NCBI RefSeq assembly: GCF_028471945.1
Contig: NZ_CP110128.1
Location: 2,468,501 to 2,532,500 of the forward strand
Direction: 5' to 3'
Length of the DNA stretch: 64,000 bases
From: Pseudomonas sp. WJP1
GTDB lineage: Bacteria > Pseudomonadota > Gammaproteobacteria > Pseudomonadales > Pseudomonadaceae
The notes under the pieces are model-generated. The model did not search any database and was not told where the DNA came from. It saw nothing but the letters and a program-made list of their open reading frames with translations. Below are positions 62,890 through 64,000 of the stretch, one piece after another. Positions within the stretch are counted from its first letter, which is position 1, and the number at the start of each line of letters is the position of its first letter. The translations under genes were made by a program, and so were the position numbers.

Positions 62890-63198
62890 TCAGGCACCTG
62901 ATTCCGGGTCGCTCGCGGGCAGGCCGCGAGCTTCCTTGTCATTTTCGTCCTGATCGTTCATCTGTGGGGCGGCGTCAGGATCGTCGACGCGACCGCGTTG
63001 TCCTGCTACCGGATGCTCACCCGACACTGAGTCATTGGCATTCACATCCGTCATCTCTTCATCGACAGGCGCTTCATCGTCCGGCGGCAATGGCACCTCG
63101 GCCCCATCCTTCCTGGGGTCATGGCCGGTTTCGTTGTCCGTTGTCCGCGTTACGTCCTGCTGCGACCTGTTGCCCAGTGCATTCTCGTCAATGTCCAT
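62890..63198 (-). CDS. Hypothetical hydrophilic protein
   Basis: 102 residues, acidic and rich in Asp, Glu, Asn and Pro, with no hydrophobic core (for example PLPPDDEAPVDEEMTDVN), so probably disordered. GGAG before ATG 63198 and a terminator just downstream support a real gene. Similar stress-type hydrophilic proteins occur in pseudomonads but no function can be assigned. Confidence 0.6.
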   Translation of the reverse strand: MDIDENALGNRSQQDVTRTTDNETGHDPRKDGAEVPLPPDDEAPVDEEMTDVNANDSVSGEHPVAGQRGRVDDPDAAPQMNDQDENDKEARGLPASDPESGA

Positions 63199-63312
63199 GC
63201 TGGTTCTCCGTTCTGATGCGCGGGATGTCCGTGCTTGTACATGAGAGACAGCGGCGCATTGCGAGTGCCGGGCTTTGGACGAACGGCGAGTCTGGTCTAG
63301 ACCGGAAGGCTT

Positions 63313-64000
63313 TCAACGCTCCCAATCGAAACCCGGTTCAGGATCAATCGGCGGGTAGCACTCCAGCGTTGCGATATCCAGCAATGTGAAATGACCGTCC
63401 ATCCAGCCGCCTGTGTCGATGTGGTACACGTTGCCGAGCACTACCGCTTGCTTGAGTGGAGTATGGCCGACCACCAGGGCGCGAAGTCCTTCGACGCCTC
63501 CGGTGTCCCCGATCTGGATCCGGGTGCGTGACCACATGCAGCGCAGCTGCACCAGTCGCAGCTGCTTGTCGCTTTCAGGCGATTCGAGTTCGTTGCGCAG
63601 CAGATCCCATGACGGCACGGGGCAATCGGCGTGAATGATCCCGACCAGTCCGCCAGGCGTCTCGATCTCGATGGCAATCGGCAGCTCGGCGAACTGCAGC
63701 GCGAACGCTTGCTGCTCGAACGGCGACAGCTCGGTGAACCATGATCCGCCGTTGCAGATCCAGCTGAAGACGTCGCACGTGTCGAAGTGCACCACGAAGT
63801 CGTCATGGTTGCCGCACACCGGGTGAAACCATGGCTTGGCAAGCCAGTCCAGGGCGTCTCTGCACTCGGGTCCACGATCGATCAGGTCTCCGACGCTGAA
63901 CAGGCGGTCGACAACAGGATCGAAACCGACCGCATCCAGCGCAGCTTGCAATCGGGTGAAGTGCCCATGAATGTCACCTGCCGCGAAATCCCGACCAGCG
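63313..64000 (-). CDS. Metallophosphoesterase, PP2A/PrpE-like (5' end outside window)
   Basis: About 229 codons are visible; the frame is open to the right edge, so the start lies beyond 64000. The calcineurin-type phosphatase motifs appear in order: GDIHGH, GDLIDRGPE, GNHDDF, then HADCPVPSW and VVGHTPL. These coordinate the two metals. It resembles bacterial Ser/Thr phosphatases such as PrpA/PrpB or bis(5'-nucleosyl)-tetraphosphatase relatives. It stands alone on the minus strand. The exact substrate is open. Confidence 0.85.
   Translation of the reverse strand, partial: AGRDFAAGDIHGHFTRLQAALDAVGFDPVVDRLFSVGDLIDRGPECRDALDWLAKPWFHPVCGNHDDFVVHFDTCDVFSWICNGGSWFTELSPFEQQAFALQFAELPIAIEIETPGGLVGIIHADCPVPSWDLLRNELESPESDKQLRLVQLRCMWSRTRIQIGDTGGVEGLRALVVGHTPLKQAVVLGNVYHIDTGGWMDGHFTLLDIATLECYPPIDPEPGFDWER

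Overview
The window looks like a chromosomal segment of a Pseudomonas of the fluorescens group. The evidence is the GC-rich coding with dense antisense shadow frames, several inverted pairs of the Pseudomonas REP sequence (cores such as GGGAGCGAGCCTGCTCGC and GGAGCCAGGCTTGCCGGCG), the gabD/gabT and pobR/pobA arrangements, and AANAANAA Crc/Hfq-type motifs in front of many catabolic genes. No tRNA, rRNA, CRISPR array, insertion sequence or phage gene was seen.

Left third (1-27,100): the end of argE; a GABA block (gabD, a divergent GhrA-like reductase, gabT, a HAD-like hydrolase, an AsnC/Lrp regulator); an aldehyde dehydrogenase; a BamA paralogue standing away from the usual bamA operon, divergent from a two-component system whose kinase gene carries an in-frame amber stop; baeSR divergent from a three-gene RND efflux operon; a histidinol-phosphatase-like gene; an aromatic hydroxylase, DUF2783 protein, MFS transporter and LuxR-type regulator group; and a tandem pair of 79-residue four-cysteine proteins.

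Middle and right (27,250-61,700): pobR/pobA, then about 32 kb of cyclitol catabolism. The core is iolC-E-B-mmsA-I-D-G with an IolW-like dehydrogenase and a complete ABC importer (binding protein, ATPase, permease), next to a MurR/RpiR repressor. Palindromes of the form GGAA-N6-TTCC lie at three promoter regions of this system. Two satellite modules add their own binding proteins but no ABC ATPase or permease. One (29,606-32,577) carries an Fe(II)/2-oxoglutarate dioxygenase-like protein, an SDR and a divergent LacI regulator. The other (51,223-56,265) carries MocB/MocC/MocA-like genes behind a consensus sigma-54 promoter, with a divergent AcoR-type activator. The second satellite lies between two direct copies of a roughly 310-bp repeat. 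Beyond it, a LacI regulator is divergent from a MocD-MocE-MocF-like oxygenase operon (desaturase-fold oxygenase, Rieske ferredoxin, ferredoxin reductase) plus a TIM-barrel protein.

Working model (inference): one importer is fed by three binding proteins for different inositol isomers or O-methyl/amino inositols such as rhizopine or pinitol. Peripheral oxygenases and dehydrogenases strip the substituents, and the Iol core converts the products to central metabolites, all under carbon-catabolite control.

Right end (61,700-64,000): four small hypothetical proteins with two good terminators, and a PP2A-like metallophosphatase cut by the window edge.
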